64,000 nucleotides of DNA, taken from the NCBI GenBank assembly GCA_016744295.1, contig JADGEQ010000031.1, positions 24,421-88,420 of the forward strand, given 5' to 3'. This document shows positions 1-8,082 of this stretch, one piece after another; position 1 is the first letter of the stretch; the number at the start of each line of letters is the position of its first letter. Below the pieces are notes generated by a model, which was given only the letters and a program-made list of their open reading frames with translations, was not told where the DNA came from and made no database searches. Source of the stretch: Desulfobacteraceae bacterium (GTDB taxonomy: Bacteria; Desulfobacterota; Desulfobacteria; Desulfobacterales; Desulfobacteraceae). Position numbers and translations under genes: made by a program.

Positions 1-887
1 TCAGCCTGATCAATGATATCAGGGACAGTGACGCCACTGTGCTGATTACAGGTGAAACCGGTTCAGGCAAAGGCTTGGCTGCCAAAGCCATTCATACCAA
101 CAGCCGGGTTAGGGAGGGCCCCTTTGTCAGTGTCAATTGCGGTGCCATTCCCAGGCATATCATGGAAAGCGAATTGTTCGGCCACAGGAAGGGAGCCTTT
201 ACCGATGCCAAGGAAAACCGGAGGGGCCGGCTGGAGCTGGCCAATGGCGGGACTCTTTTTTTGGATGAAATCGGTGAAATCAGTATGCGCATGCAGATTG
301 ATCTGCTCCAGGTTCTGGAAGATAAAATATTTTATAAGGTGGGCGGAACCCAGCCCCTCACCGCAGATTTCAGGGTGATCGCCGCAACCAATGCAGATCT
401 TACCCAGGCCATCCAGGATAAAAGATTTAGGGAAGATCTGTTTTATCGCCTCAATGTGATCTCCTTTACCATGCCGACCCTGAGAAAGCGCAAGGAGGAT
501 ATCCCCCTTTTGGCCCAGCATTTTTTGACCAAGTTTACCCAGGAAGTCAACCGGGGGGTGGAACGGATCAGCCGGGATGCCATGGATGAACTTATGCTCT
601 ATGAGTGGCCGGGGAACGTGAGGGAATTGTCCAACGCCATTGAGCGGGCTGTGGTGGTTTGCAAAACCAGGACGATCACCCCCTTTGACCTGCCCATTGG
701 CCCTTCTTTGGAGGACGAGCTTCGGGAACGATATTCTTCCCTCAATGATATGGAAAAGCAGCATATCCGCAAAATTCTCGAGCAGTCCGGGTGGAATATT
801 TCCAAGAGCGCTGCCATCCTGGGGATTGACAGGTCCACCCTGTATAATAAAATCAAACGTTACGAATTGATCTCTCCCCGTGTCTGA
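1..887 (+). CDS. sigma-54 activator (NtrC family), 5' end outside window
   Basis: 3' part of a bacterial enhancer-binding protein that drives ATP-dependent opening of sigma-54 promoters. The frame is open from base 3, so the start and any receiver or sensor domain lie upstream of the window. Visible are the end of the AAA+ core and a Fis-type HTH. The Walker A is GETGSGKG, followed by ESELFG, the sigma-54 contact loop GAFTDA, Walker B GTLFLDEIGE, the FREDLFYRLNV segment and WPGNVREL. The C-terminus (SKSAAILGIDRSTLYNKIKR) is the DNA-binding helix pair. The loop reads GAFTDA instead of GAFTGA, a variant I recall in other members. The stop overlaps the start of the archaemetzincin gene by 8 bp. 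Possible targets are the H-protein-like genes at 1.4-3.3 kb, and the kinase at 3.7 kb could be its partner; both links are inference. Confidence 0.93.
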   Translation, partial: SLINDIRDSDATVLITGETGSGKGLAAKAIHTNSRVREGPFVSVNCGAIPRHIMESELFGHRKGAFTDAKENRRGRLELANGGTLFLDEIGEISMRMQIDLLQVLEDKIFYKVGGTQPLTADFRVIAATNADLTQAIQDKRFREDLFYRLNVISFTMPTLRKRKEDIPLLAQHFLTKFTQEVNRGVERISRDAMDELMLYEWPGNVRELSNAIERAVVVCKTRTITPFDLPIGPSLEDELRERYSSLNDMEKQHIRKILEQSGWNISKSAAILGIDRSTLYNKIKRYELISPRV

Positions 888-1443
888 TCTCCCGGTCCCA
901 AGACCCGACACCATCCTTGTTTCTCCTGTGGGGAAAATTGCTCCCTGGATCACCAGGGCCATTGTCGATAAAATGGAGGGTTTTTTTGGGTTTAAAGCAA
1001 AGGAGGTTTCTTTGTTGGAGGATATTTTATTTGCCTTTGATCCGGACCGGAACCAATATCATTCCACCCTTATTTTAGAGGAACTTGCCGCCCGCTGCCC
1101 TAAAGTCGGGCTCAAGGTGTTGGCTGTTACCAAAGAGGATCTGTTTATTCCTATTTTGACCCATGTTTACGGAGAGGCCCAGCTGGGCGGAACGGCTTGT
1201 ATTATTTCCATTGCAAGGCTCATCACCGGGCCTGATATGGGCGGGGTGGACAGCGGGGCTGGCCGCATTGTCAAGGAAGCCACCCATGAACTGGGACATT
1301 GCTTTGATTTGCGCCATTGTGAAGATGAGCATTGTATCATGCATTATTGCCGACAGCTTGCGGATGTGGACAAAAAATCAAACCAATTTTGTCGATATTG
1401 CCGTATCTTTCTGTCGGATAATATCAAGGGACTTGGGGGATGA
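880..1443 (+). CDS. amzA: archaemetzincin-type zinc metalloprotease
   Basis: Zinc-dependent metallopeptidase of the archaemetzincin family (M54), 187 aa, close to the family size. The signature is at residues 136-174: HELGH (136-140) supplies two zinc ligands and the catalytic Glu, H146-C147 completes the HExxHxxxxxHC pattern, then come C152, the Met-turn region IM (153-154), and a C171-x2-C174 pair typical of the family's structural zinc site. There is no signal peptide, so it is probably cytoplasmic. Substrates of bacterial members are largely unknown. The start is a GTG inside the last codons of the sigma-54 activator, so the two genes are translationally coupled. The 3' end overlaps the facing H-protein-like gene by 20 bp. 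Confidence 0.9.
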   Translation: MSDLPVPRPDTILVSPVGKIAPWITRAIVDKMEGFFGFKAKEVSLLEDILFAFDPDRNQYHSTLILEELAARCPKVGLKVLAVTKEDLFIPILTHVYGEAQLGGTACIISIARLITGPDMGGVDSGAGRIVKEATHELGHCFDLRHCEDEHCIMHYCRQLADVDKKSNQFCRYCRIFLSDNIKGLGG

Positions 1444-2341
1444 ACTCTTTTACCAACTCATTCCAGGAGACACCCGACAGATTTTTGTAGAGGTCCGACA
1501 CCAGTGCCCCGCCGTCGGCTGCTGCAAGTTGGGTTTTTTCTTCAAGAAAAGAATAGAGATGGGTGACCGCGCTGTCCATGAATTTTTTTGAACTATTCAT
1601 AAACAAAAGATGTTTCAACTCTTCTTTCAGATCCGGGCAGTAGAGGGTGAGTATCCATCCGTCGGTATAGGGGGCCTCGGAGATAAGCCCCGGTTTTTTA
1701 CGGGCATGGGAATTCACCTCGGTGATAACGCCATTGACCGGGGCGACAAAAGAAACCTTGTGTCCCTGGCGAGCAAGGGTAATGGCAGCTTTTCCCTGGA
1801 TCAGTTTTTTTCCCATTAAAGGTGAAGAAAGGGTGTCAAAGGGTCCCAGCAGCCTGGTGGCAAAATCATCAATCCCCATGCGAACCATCCCATCCTCCTC
1901 AATTTTAATCCAGGTGTGGCCCCGGGAAAAATAATATCCCACGGGCAGGGAAATTCCGCTGATATCATCAAATTGAACCGGCTGTAACAGGGTGTATACC
2001 TTGAACTGGTCATTAAAGTACTGGTCAAATTCACAATCAATGCAATGATAGGATTTGGGGCAGGCTTTAAAGTCGATTGCCCCTTTCATATGATGGACAC
2101 AGAGCCGTTTTGCCAAGGGTTTTTTCTGTAATTTGTCCTTCCAGAAAATCAGATTCGCTTTTTTCCCTAAGGGTATTATTCCCTGGTCTTTTGCCGCCTG
2201 ATTGGAACGGCAGACCCGTGTCATGGCCCGGTCAAACCGGCAAAAGGTACAGGCAAATTGTGTGAAGCATTTTTTCTTTTTTACCACCCCCGCCTGCATC
2301 CAGAGACAGGCAGGGGAATCTTCTTTTATATAATCTTTCAT
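1424..2341 (-). CDS. Cys-rich GcvH-like protein (copy 2)
   Basis: 305 aa. The N-terminal ~105 residues carry nine cysteines (C12, C25, C31, C34, C44, C81, C94, C100, C103), starting with CLWMQAGVVKKK. The C-terminal half resembles the glycine-cleavage H protein: GHTWIKIEEDGMVRMGIDDF, then the barrel hairpin ending APVNGVITEVN and YTDGWILTL. In true H proteins the lipoyl lysine lies eight residues before the Pro of PVxG. Here that position is Gly, and the nearest Lys is two residues off. I therefore expect a non-lipoylated or altered H fold joined to a metal-binding domain; the function is unknown. ATG 2341 was chosen over an upstream in-frame start because AAGGAG sits just before it. It is the second gene of a pair, 56 bp after its paralogue, and was probably formed by tandem duplication. 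Confidence 0.8.
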   Translation of the reverse strand: MKDYIKEDSPACLWMQAGVVKKKKCFTQFACTFCRFDRAMTRVCRSNQAAKDQGIIPLGKKANLIFWKDKLQKKPLAKRLCVHHMKGAIDFKACPKSYHCIDCEFDQYFNDQFKVYTLLQPVQFDDISGISLPVGYYFSRGHTWIKIEEDGMVRMGIDDFATRLLGPFDTLSSPLMGKKLIQGKAAITLARQGHKVSFVAPVNGVITEVNSHARKKPGLISEAPYTDGWILTLYCPDLKEELKHLLFMNSSKKFMDSAVTHLYSFLEEKTQLAAADGGALVSDLYKNLSGVSWNELVKEFIPQVP

Positions 2342-2397
2342 CTTAACTCCTTGGGTATCCATGATAAACAATGCCGGTCAGTCATAATCCAACCGGA

Positions 2398-3291
2398 TCA
2401 GGTGCCCAGAAATTTTTGGGTGAGGTTGTGCCAGCCCAGGGTGGGCAGATTGCCGTATACATTTGATTTTAAGTACCCACCGTCTGCGCTTAGGGGGCCG
2501 GTGATTTCCTCAATCATCTGTTCAAGGTGAGTCACCTCCCGGTTTAACCAGACAGCGCTTTCTTCATTTGCCGTCAGGTGCTTGAGGGCAACCTTGAGAT
2601 CTGAGTTGTGGACAGTAAATAGCCAGCCATCCCTGTAAGGATCCTGCCCAGGAAGGTCGGGTGATTTTCTGACCCCATGGTTCACACGGGTGATGACCCC
2701 GTTTACAGGGGACAGGACATCTGCAAAATTATCCCCTTGCCTTATACCCCAGCCCGCTTTATTCTGGTTCAGTTCCTTACCGGTGAGGGGCAGGTCAAAC
2801 CCGTCGGGACCGCCCAGAACCTTAAAGGAAAAATCATCCATCCCGACCCGGATGACACCGCCGTCTTCGATGCGGGCCCAGGTATGGCCTGAATGGTAGC
2901 ATCCCGATGAGTCCAGTTTAAACCCCTTGATATCTGAAATTTCACTTGTCCCATGGACGGTGCCGGGGGACAGGGTATCCTCAAACAATTGGTCAAAATC
3001 GCAATGGCGGCAATTATAATTCATGGGACAGGACCTGTGGTCTGCCCTGCCGGTCATGGTGTGACGGCAGGTTCTGTCGAGGCTGTCATGTTTTCGCATG
3101 GCATCCTGCCAGGAGATGTGCTTGCCTGTGGCTGTCATTTTTTTCATTCCTGAATCATATTTACAGGTGGCACAGTCAAAATAATGGGTACAATTCTTTT
3201 TTTTCACCACTCCCGCCTGCATCCAGAGACAGGGATAAGTGGGGGTATTCTTGTCAGGCCTTGTTGTCATTGGATCGGGTTGCTTTGTCAT
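2398..3291 (-). CDS. Cys-rich GcvH-like protein (copy 1)
   Basis: 297 aa, the tandem paralogue of the gene downstream. The N-terminal cysteines are C21, C34, C40, C43, C75, C88, C94 and C97, with the shared CLWMQAGVVKKK block. The spacing suggests bound zinc or Fe-S, but this is not proven. The H-protein-like domain follows (GHTWARIEDGGVIRVGMDDF, later SPVNGVITRVN and YRDGWLFTV). The residue aligned with the lipoyl lysine is Asp, and no Lys is near it, so lipoylation looks impossible. A good ribosome site (AAGGAGG, 5 nt) supports ATG 3291. A candidate sigma-54 promoter lies about 110 bp upstream at 3400-3414. It is probably co-transcribed with the second copy. Similar lipoyl-less H-like proteins are, as I recall, common in sulfate reducers, with no settled role. 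Confidence 0.8.
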   Translation of the reverse strand: MTKQPDPMTTRPDKNTPTYPCLWMQAGVVKKKNCTHYFDCATCKYDSGMKKMTATGKHISWQDAMRKHDSLDRTCRHTMTGRADHRSCPMNYNCRHCDFDQLFEDTLSPGTVHGTSEISDIKGFKLDSSGCYHSGHTWARIEDGGVIRVGMDDFSFKVLGGPDGFDLPLTGKELNQNKAGWGIRQGDNFADVLSPVNGVITRVNHGVRKSPDLPGQDPYRDGWLFTVHNSDLKVALKHLTANEESAVWLNREVTHLEQMIEEITGPLSADGGYLKSNVYGNLPTLGWHNLTQKFLGT

Positions 3292-3399
3292 GGAAACCTC
3301 CTTTGCGGATAATAGGGGTTAAAAATTACCGTGAATCATTCGAGTATCTAAATAATTTTTATCATAAATGATGGATACTTAATTTATAAATAGAGAATA

Positions 3400-3414
3400 G
3401 CAAAAAGGATACCA
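3400..3414 (-). promoter_or_regulatory. candidate sigma-54 promoter for the GcvH-like pair
   Basis: On the minus strand the sequence reads TGGTATCCTTTTTGC. This gives the -24 GG and -12 GC with correct spacing, and TTGC is exact. The -24 box matches the consensus TGGCAC only partly (TGGTAT). It lies about 110 bp ahead of ATG 3291. Two-component and sigma-54 activator genes flank the pair, which adds some weight. Confidence 0.4.
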
Positions 3415-3515
3415 GGCCTGATTTTTTGGATGATTCAAATTTGTAATTCCTTGGTGTTAAGGGGTTTGGCAATGACAGCGCTCCCTAGCTTCAAGCAGGA
3501 ATCAGAAATTGGTTT

Positions 3516-3558
3516 GTTGGATTTTCCAACAGTCCTAGTGGGGCAAACTAGGTTTTTT
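3516..3558 (+). terminator. two small hairpins ending in a T run (possible terminator or small RNA end)
   Basis: Two adjacent stems lie in the 432-bp gap 3292-3723, which holds no convincing gene. The first is GTTGGA-TTT-TCCAAC at 3516-3530. The second is CCTAGT-GGGGCAA-ACTAGG at 3534-3552, followed directly by TTTTTT at 3553-3558. On the + strand this looks like an intrinsic terminator. No + strand gene precedes it, so it could end a short leader or small RNA ahead of the kinase gene. The stems are short. Confidence 0.35.
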
Positions 3559-3723
3559 AGAGGAGAATACCCAGTATGGCTGGCGGAGGGGATATGGGGG
3601 ATTTTACCACAGCCTTGTCCTGGTTTACCACACTAGGGAAAGTTCTTGCGCACCCATTGGATCATATGTTAAAAATTAAAAACCTTTTCCAAGCAACTAT
3701 GACCATTTCAAAAGGATATCATC

Positions 3724-4932
3724 GTGACTTACCCTAAAAACGAAATGGAAACTATCTTTAACGGCATCAAGGATTTTATCCTGATCATCTCCCCGGAACG
3801 GGAGATACAGATGGTAAATGATGCCTTTCTAAAACATATGAAGTATGCCCGGAAGGATGTCATCGGCCGGAAGTGTTATGAGGTGTTCCAGGAGGTCACC
3901 CGGAAAAGCAGCAATTGCCATAAAAACTGCCCCCTGGAAGATGTTATCCGGAACAAACGGCATTGCCAGGTGGAATTGACCCGGCTGGGATCAGACGGGA
4001 AGCCCAATTATACGGAGTTGACCATTTTCCCCATCTGGGAGCAGAAAGGGAAAATTGAAAAGTTCATTGAAGTCAGCCGGGATATCACCCAGCGGAAGGT
4101 AAATGAGACCCAGAACCAGGCGTATCTTCTGAAAATGGTTGAAGAAAGAACCCGGCAATTGAAAGAGAGCCATGAACGGCTTCTGCACCAGGATAAAATG
4201 TCCTCCCTTGGGAAACTGGCCTCCTCGGTTGTCCATGAAATAAACAACCCCGTGGCAGGGGTGTTGAACCTGGTCATGCTCAGCAAGCGGATTTTAAAGG
4301 AAGACCAGATCAACCAGGAGGAACTGAATCAGTTTTTACAATACCTGGATCTGATGGAAACGGAAACCCGGCGTATCAGCCGCATTGTCAGCAATCTTCT
4401 GGTTTTTTCCAGGCAGTCAAAAATTGAGGTGATCAAGTTTGATCTGAATGAACTGATAGACCAGACATTGATGTTGAACTCAAATTTGTTAAAAATCAAC
4501 AGGGTGCGGGTCATTGAAGCGCTTGAGCACAACCTGCCCCTGGTCAGCGGATCCGAAGACCAGATTAAGCAGGTGTGCATGAATCTTATTTCCAATGCCA
4601 TTGAAAGTATGGCGGGAAGAGAGAAAAAACGGCTGACCATCAAAACCTTTCGTAAAAATAAGGAAAACGCCATCGGGCTTGAGATCATCGATACCGGGAT
4701 GGGAATTCCCAATAAGATAATTCCTAAAATCTTTGACCCCTTTTTTACCACCAAGAAAAGGGGCAAGGGGGTGGGGCTCGGCCTTTCCGTTGTCTACGGT
4801 ATCATCAAGGAACATGGCGGAAGCGTGTATGTGGATTCAGTTCCGGGCAAGGGCACCCGATTTTCAGTCACCCTTTACCGGGAATTGGGTCCGCGAGATG
4901 GGGGAAACACACTTTTAGATCCAAGATCATGA
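3724..4932 (+). CDS. PAS-domain sensor histidine kinase
   Basis: 402 aa, with no clear membrane segment, so a soluble sensor kinase. The PAS domain (about residues 5-120) contains C51, C65, C69 and C81 around RKSSNCHKNCP, which could sense redox state or bind a metal (inference). A coiled linker follows, then the HisKA H box SSVVHEINNPVAG with phospho-acceptor H171. The N box is NLISNAIESM, the G1 box DTGMGIP, the F box FDPFFTTKK and the G2 box GVGLGLSVVYG, so the kinase is complete. The start is GTG after AAAGGA; an in-frame ATG seven codons on (3745) is an alternative. No receiver gene is adjacent. The truncated sigma-54 activator at the window start is the nearest candidate partner. Confidence 0.88.
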   Translation: MTYPKNEMETIFNGIKDFILIISPEREIQMVNDAFLKHMKYARKDVIGRKCYEVFQEVTRKSSNCHKNCPLEDVIRNKRHCQVELTRLGSDGKPNYTELTIFPIWEQKGKIEKFIEVSRDITQRKVNETQNQAYLLKMVEERTRQLKESHERLLHQDKMSSLGKLASSVVHEINNPVAGVLNLVMLSKRILKEDQINQEELNQFLQYLDLMETETRRISRIVSNLLVFSRQSKIEVIKFDLNELIDQTLMLNSNLLKINRVRVIEALEHNLPLVSGSEDQIKQVCMNLISNAIESMAGREKKRLTIKTFRKNKENAIGLEIIDTGMGIPNKIIPKIFDPFFTTKKRGKGVGLGLSVVYGIIKEHGGSVYVDSVPGKGTRFSVTLYRELGPRDGGNTLLDPRS

Positions 4933-5209
4933 GCCGGGTACTTCTCTCTTTTTTCCTGATTTTGTTTTTGGTGGCCGGCATTGAAGAATACAGGGGTGGG
5001 GGACGGAATCCGGCTGTTATTGTCCAATGCCGTCAAGCACAGCTCATATTTGGTTTCATCATTTTGACCCATCCAGATCACGTAAATTAAATAACCCGCT
5101 ATAATCAAAAAAGAGACCGGAGACTTGGGGTAGTGGCTTTTTATCCTTGCCTGAAATCAATCCAATAAAAAGAATTAGGTCCGCTCCCGGCTCTAAGCTG
5201 CGGTCTCTT
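4933..5209. other. intergenic stretch without a supported gene
   Basis: 277 bp between the kinase and the facing thioesterase gene. A 77-codon minus-strand frame crosses it into the kinase gene, but it has no ribosome site or family resemblance and I do not call it. Confidence 0.5.
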
Positions 5210-5626
5210 TTAAAGGCTTTGAACAGCCAAATTTTTACATTTTTTCAATATCCCGGAGGGAAAGATACAACTTTGCCGTTTGATCCGGTCAAGATGTACA
5301 CCCAGCAATTCCGATGATGCAACTTCGCTCCTGGTTTCTGCATCATACATTCTATGAATAAGGCGGAGTGTTTTTTCTTTTACCTCCAGAATTTGGGATT
5401 TAACGAAGAGTAAATCCCCAGCGCTGACTTCAGATTTATATTTTGTGATTTGCTCTAAAGCCGCCATGCCTCTATCATTATCGCGAATGTAGGTGCTTGT
5501 GATTCCGACAGCCGAGAACAAATGCCATGTTGCCTCATCAAACTTGGAGGCATACCATTGTACATTCATATGATTCATGTGGTCAATCTGACTTGGGTAT
5601 ACTACCCCTCTGTATGTTTCGATCAT
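5210..5626 (-). CDS. hot-dog fold acyl-CoA thioesterase
   Basis: 138 aa, a single hot-dog domain of the 4-hydroxybenzoyl-CoA thioesterase/FadM group, hydrolysing an acyl-CoA to acid and CoA. The N-terminal motif is YRGVVYPSQIDHMNHMNVQWYASKF, in which the Asp of IDHMNHMN is the expected catalytic residue. A strand pattern typical of the fold follows. As I recall, similar thioesterases sit beside carnitine or betaine catabolic genes in other bacteria, so a short quaternary-amine acyl-CoA is a possible substrate (weak inference). GAGGTGG stands before ATG 5626. Just upstream on the same strand is a ruined acyl-CoA ligase gene, so this may be the last intact member of a decaying cluster. Confidence 0.8.
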   Translation of the reverse strand: MIETYRGVVYPSQIDHMNHMNVQWYASKFDEATWHLFSAVGITSTYIRDNDRGMAALEQITKYKSEVSAGDLLFVKSQILEVKEKTLRLIHRMYDAETRSEVASSELLGVHLDRIKRQSCIFPSGILKKCKNLAVQSL

Positions 5627-5852
5627 AATCCACCTCTACGGCTTTATTCAAATGAACAGATCGCGTCTGGTTCTTTTGAAATAAGTGCCCGTTCTAAATG
5701 TTTACGGATTGTTTTTTTCCATCAACAATTTTAATATTTTTGAATCTCACCTTTACACGTCCTCCATACCGATGGTTGCTGTTGAATTCATATATGCAAG
5801 GCGTTTTGTTGAAACCCTAGACAGGAAATCCGATATGATCCCATTCACGGCT

Positions 5853-6150
5853 TCAGGGCATTCCCAAATCACCGGTCCGCATCCAGCCATTGCTGCGCAG
5901 AATGGCGTCAGTTAGATCAGGCGCATTGTAATAACCAGTCATTGTGGTTGGACTTTTAATTTCAATCTCTCCGATTTCACCGGTTGGACATTCTCTGAAT
6001 TGGAAATCCTAAACCTTCGGAAAGATTAATTTGCTTTTCGGCCGTTATCGGACAACCGCCAACAACTCCCCAGCGGATAGAGTCAAGACGGTTGTCTGAC
6101 AGACCTGCCAATAACTCATATAAAATGGGTACACCGGTCAGAGTTGAAAC
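5853..6150 (-). pseudogene. remnant of an AMP-binding acyl-CoA ligase
   Basis: Found by reading the minus strand of a stretch with no open gene. From 6150 downward one frame gives VSTLTGVPILYELLAGL, then RWGVVGGCPITAEKQ. After a deletion and frame change near 6000, a second frame gives CPTGEIGEIEIKSPTTMTGY, then YNAPDLTDAIL and GWMRTGDLG, ending in a stop at 5853. TGEIGE...GYYNxPxxT...GWxRTGDLG is the A7-A8 region of the ANL family. The N-terminal half, the adenylate-binding loop and the C-terminal lid are missing, so the gene is dead. A 36-codon frame starting at 6249 has no resemblance I recognise. The rest of 5627-6273 shows nothing else. Confidence 0.75.
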
Positions 6151-6273
6151 CTAAAATCTATATTAAGAAGCAACTTCCGCTCATTCTCATCAAGAATTGG
6201 AAACTTATTATTTCCTTTATTATTCGCTATCGGAGATATTACATTCATAGAATATTCTCCCTATAAATCCGGG

Positions 6274-8082
6274 TCAGATCTGCTCTTTTTTCAGCAGATG
6301 GTGGTATTCTCCCCCAAGACTTACCAATTGCCGGTGGGATCCCTGCTCCCTGATTTTTCCTTCCCGGAGCAGTAAAATTTGGTCACATTCTCTTATGGTG
6401 GAAAGTCTGTGGGCAATGATGATGGACAGTCTGCCTTTCATGAGTTTTTTCATGGCATCGTGGACCCGTTGCTCTGACTGGGAATCCATGTAGGAGGTGG
6501 CCTCGTCAAAGATGATCAGATCCGGGTTAAAGGCAAAGGCCCTGGCAATGCAGATCAATTGTTTTTCCCCTGAGGAAAGGGGACGGCCCCCTTCCCTTAT
6601 CTGGGTATCAAGTCCTGCAAATTTTTCAAATATAAAGTTGCAATTGGCCTTTTCAAGAGCTGTTTTAAGATTGGTGTCATCTTTTAAATAAGATCTGGGA
6701 CTTATATTTTCCCCCACGGTTCCCGAAAAAAGAACCGGATCCTGCATCACAAGGGCTGTTCTGCTTCTGATATCTTTGATATTCATTGAGTTATGGGGGA
6801 TGTCGTTGATCATGATACTTCCCGAATCAGGCCTGTAAAACCCGGTTAAAAGATTGATGATGGAACTTTTTCCGGATCCTGTCTGACCCACAATACCAAT
6901 GGCTTTTCCTTTTTCAAGGGAAAAGCTGATCTGTTTGAGCACGGGTTCTTTGGGCGTATAGGAAAAATTAACCTGGTCGAATTTTATGGTTTCAATTTTT
7001 GTAAGGGAGCTTCGGTTACGGGTGGTCCGTTTGCGGGCCTTTGGCTGTTGAAGAACAAGGATGATTCGCTCCGCCGAAGCCAGGGCATTTTGGAGCATAT
7101 TAAATTTTTCAGACAAGTCCCGAAGCGGCCGGAAAAATAGTTTCATATAACTTAAAAAGGCCACCAGCTCTCCCAAAGTCAGGGTATGGTTTTCAACGGC
7201 AAAGCTTCCTGCCCAGAGGATGACGGCAATGCTGGCTACCCCCAGAAATCCGATAAAGGGCATGAACATGGCAAAAATCTTGATCTGGAACATGGCCGCT
7301 GTAAAATGCTCCTGGTTGAGTTGTTCAAATCGGTTCATGAACCGCCCCCTGCTCGAGGTGGTCTGGATGATTTTTATGCCGGTGATGCCTTCGGAAAAAC
7401 TATGATTAATCTCAGCAATCTTCTGGCGAATGGTTCTAAAGGCATTTCTTAAAATTTTTGAGAAAATCAGAACACTGATGATAATCAGGGGAACTGCCAG
7501 GGAAAGGGTTGCGGCCATCCTGGCATTGAGGAAAAACATGACCACAAGAATTCCCACCAAAAGGGCCAGATCCTTAAAAACGAAGACCAGAACGCTGGTG
7601 AACATTTCATTCATGTTTTCTATATCCCCGGCCACCCGGGACACCAGTCGGCCGCTGGAATTTTTATCATAATAGGAAATAGGTAATCCTGTCATATGGT
7701 CGAACAGGGCAGATCTCAGGCGCAATATGATTTTTTGACCTGTGTACTCCATGAAAAGGGTCTGGCAAAAATCGACGACAAAGGCGGTAATGGTAATGCC
7801 GGCAAAAATCAGGCAGAACCGGGTAAATGAGGTTATTTTAATTCCTGCAAGGCTTACCCCGGTTCCGGGATTTACCGGCAGGATAAATCCGTCAAAGGCT
7901 TTCTGGGTAAGAAGGGGCATGATCAGTTCAAAAAAGGTGACCGCAAAGACCAAAAGGGTGGTCAGCCCCAGCATCCAGGCATAGGGCTTTATAAAGGGCC
8001 AAAGCGCCTTTGCCAGGGTAATATTGCCCAGGCGGATTTCATTTTCTTCCGGGGAATTTGGAGCCTGGGCTTTAGTTGTCAT
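6274..8082 (-). CDS. ABC exporter half-transporter, intact ATPase site
   Basis: 602 aa type-I exporter subunit: an N-terminal six-helix membrane domain (about 25-330) and a C-terminal nucleotide-binding domain. Walker A is GIVGQTGSGKSS. The Q-loop region is ALVMQDPVLFSGT, and the signature is LSSGEKQ, a variant of LSGGQ. Walker B is DLIIFDEATSYMD with its catalytic Glu, and the H-loop is IIAHRLST. It overlaps its partner by 11 bp and probably forms a heterodimer with it. ATG 8082 was chosen because GAGGAGG precedes it; an in-frame TTG at 8094 is the alternative. Many such pairs export drugs, lipids or peptides; the substrate cannot be told here. Confidence 0.88.
   Translation of the reverse strand: MTTKAQAPNSPEENEIRLGNITLAKALWPFIKPYAWMLGLTTLLVFAVTFFELIMPLLTQKAFDGFILPVNPGTGVSLAGIKITSFTRFCLIFAGITITAFVVDFCQTLFMEYTGQKIILRLRSALFDHMTGLPISYYDKNSSGRLVSRVAGDIENMNEMFTSVLVFVFKDLALLVGILVVMFFLNARMAATLSLAVPLIIISVLIFSKILRNAFRTIRQKIAEINHSFSEGITGIKIIQTTSSRGRFMNRFEQLNQEHFTAAMFQIKIFAMFMPFIGFLGVASIAVILWAGSFAVENHTLTLGELVAFLSYMKLFFRPLRDLSEKFNMLQNALASAERIILVLQQPKARKRTTRNRSSLTKIETIKFDQVNFSYTPKEPVLKQISFSLEKGKAIGIVGQTGSGKSSIINLLTGFYRPDSGSIMINDIPHNSMNIKDIRSRTALVMQDPVLFSGTVGENISPRSYLKDDTNLKTALEKANCNFIFEKFAGLDTQIREGGRPLSSGEKQLICIARAFAFNPDLIIFDEATSYMDSQSEQRVHDAMKKLMKGRLSIIIAHRLSTIRECDQILLLREGKIREQGSHRQLVSLGGEYHHLLKKEQI

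Noticed and set aside
63..962. 299-codon minus-strand frame opposite the sigma-54 activator
   Set aside because: It lies antisense to a gene with complete AAA+ motifs and has no family resemblance or ribosome site.
4875..5108. 77-codon minus frame with one hydrophobic segment
   Set aside because: It overlaps the kinase 3' end, lacks a ribosome site and resembles nothing I know.
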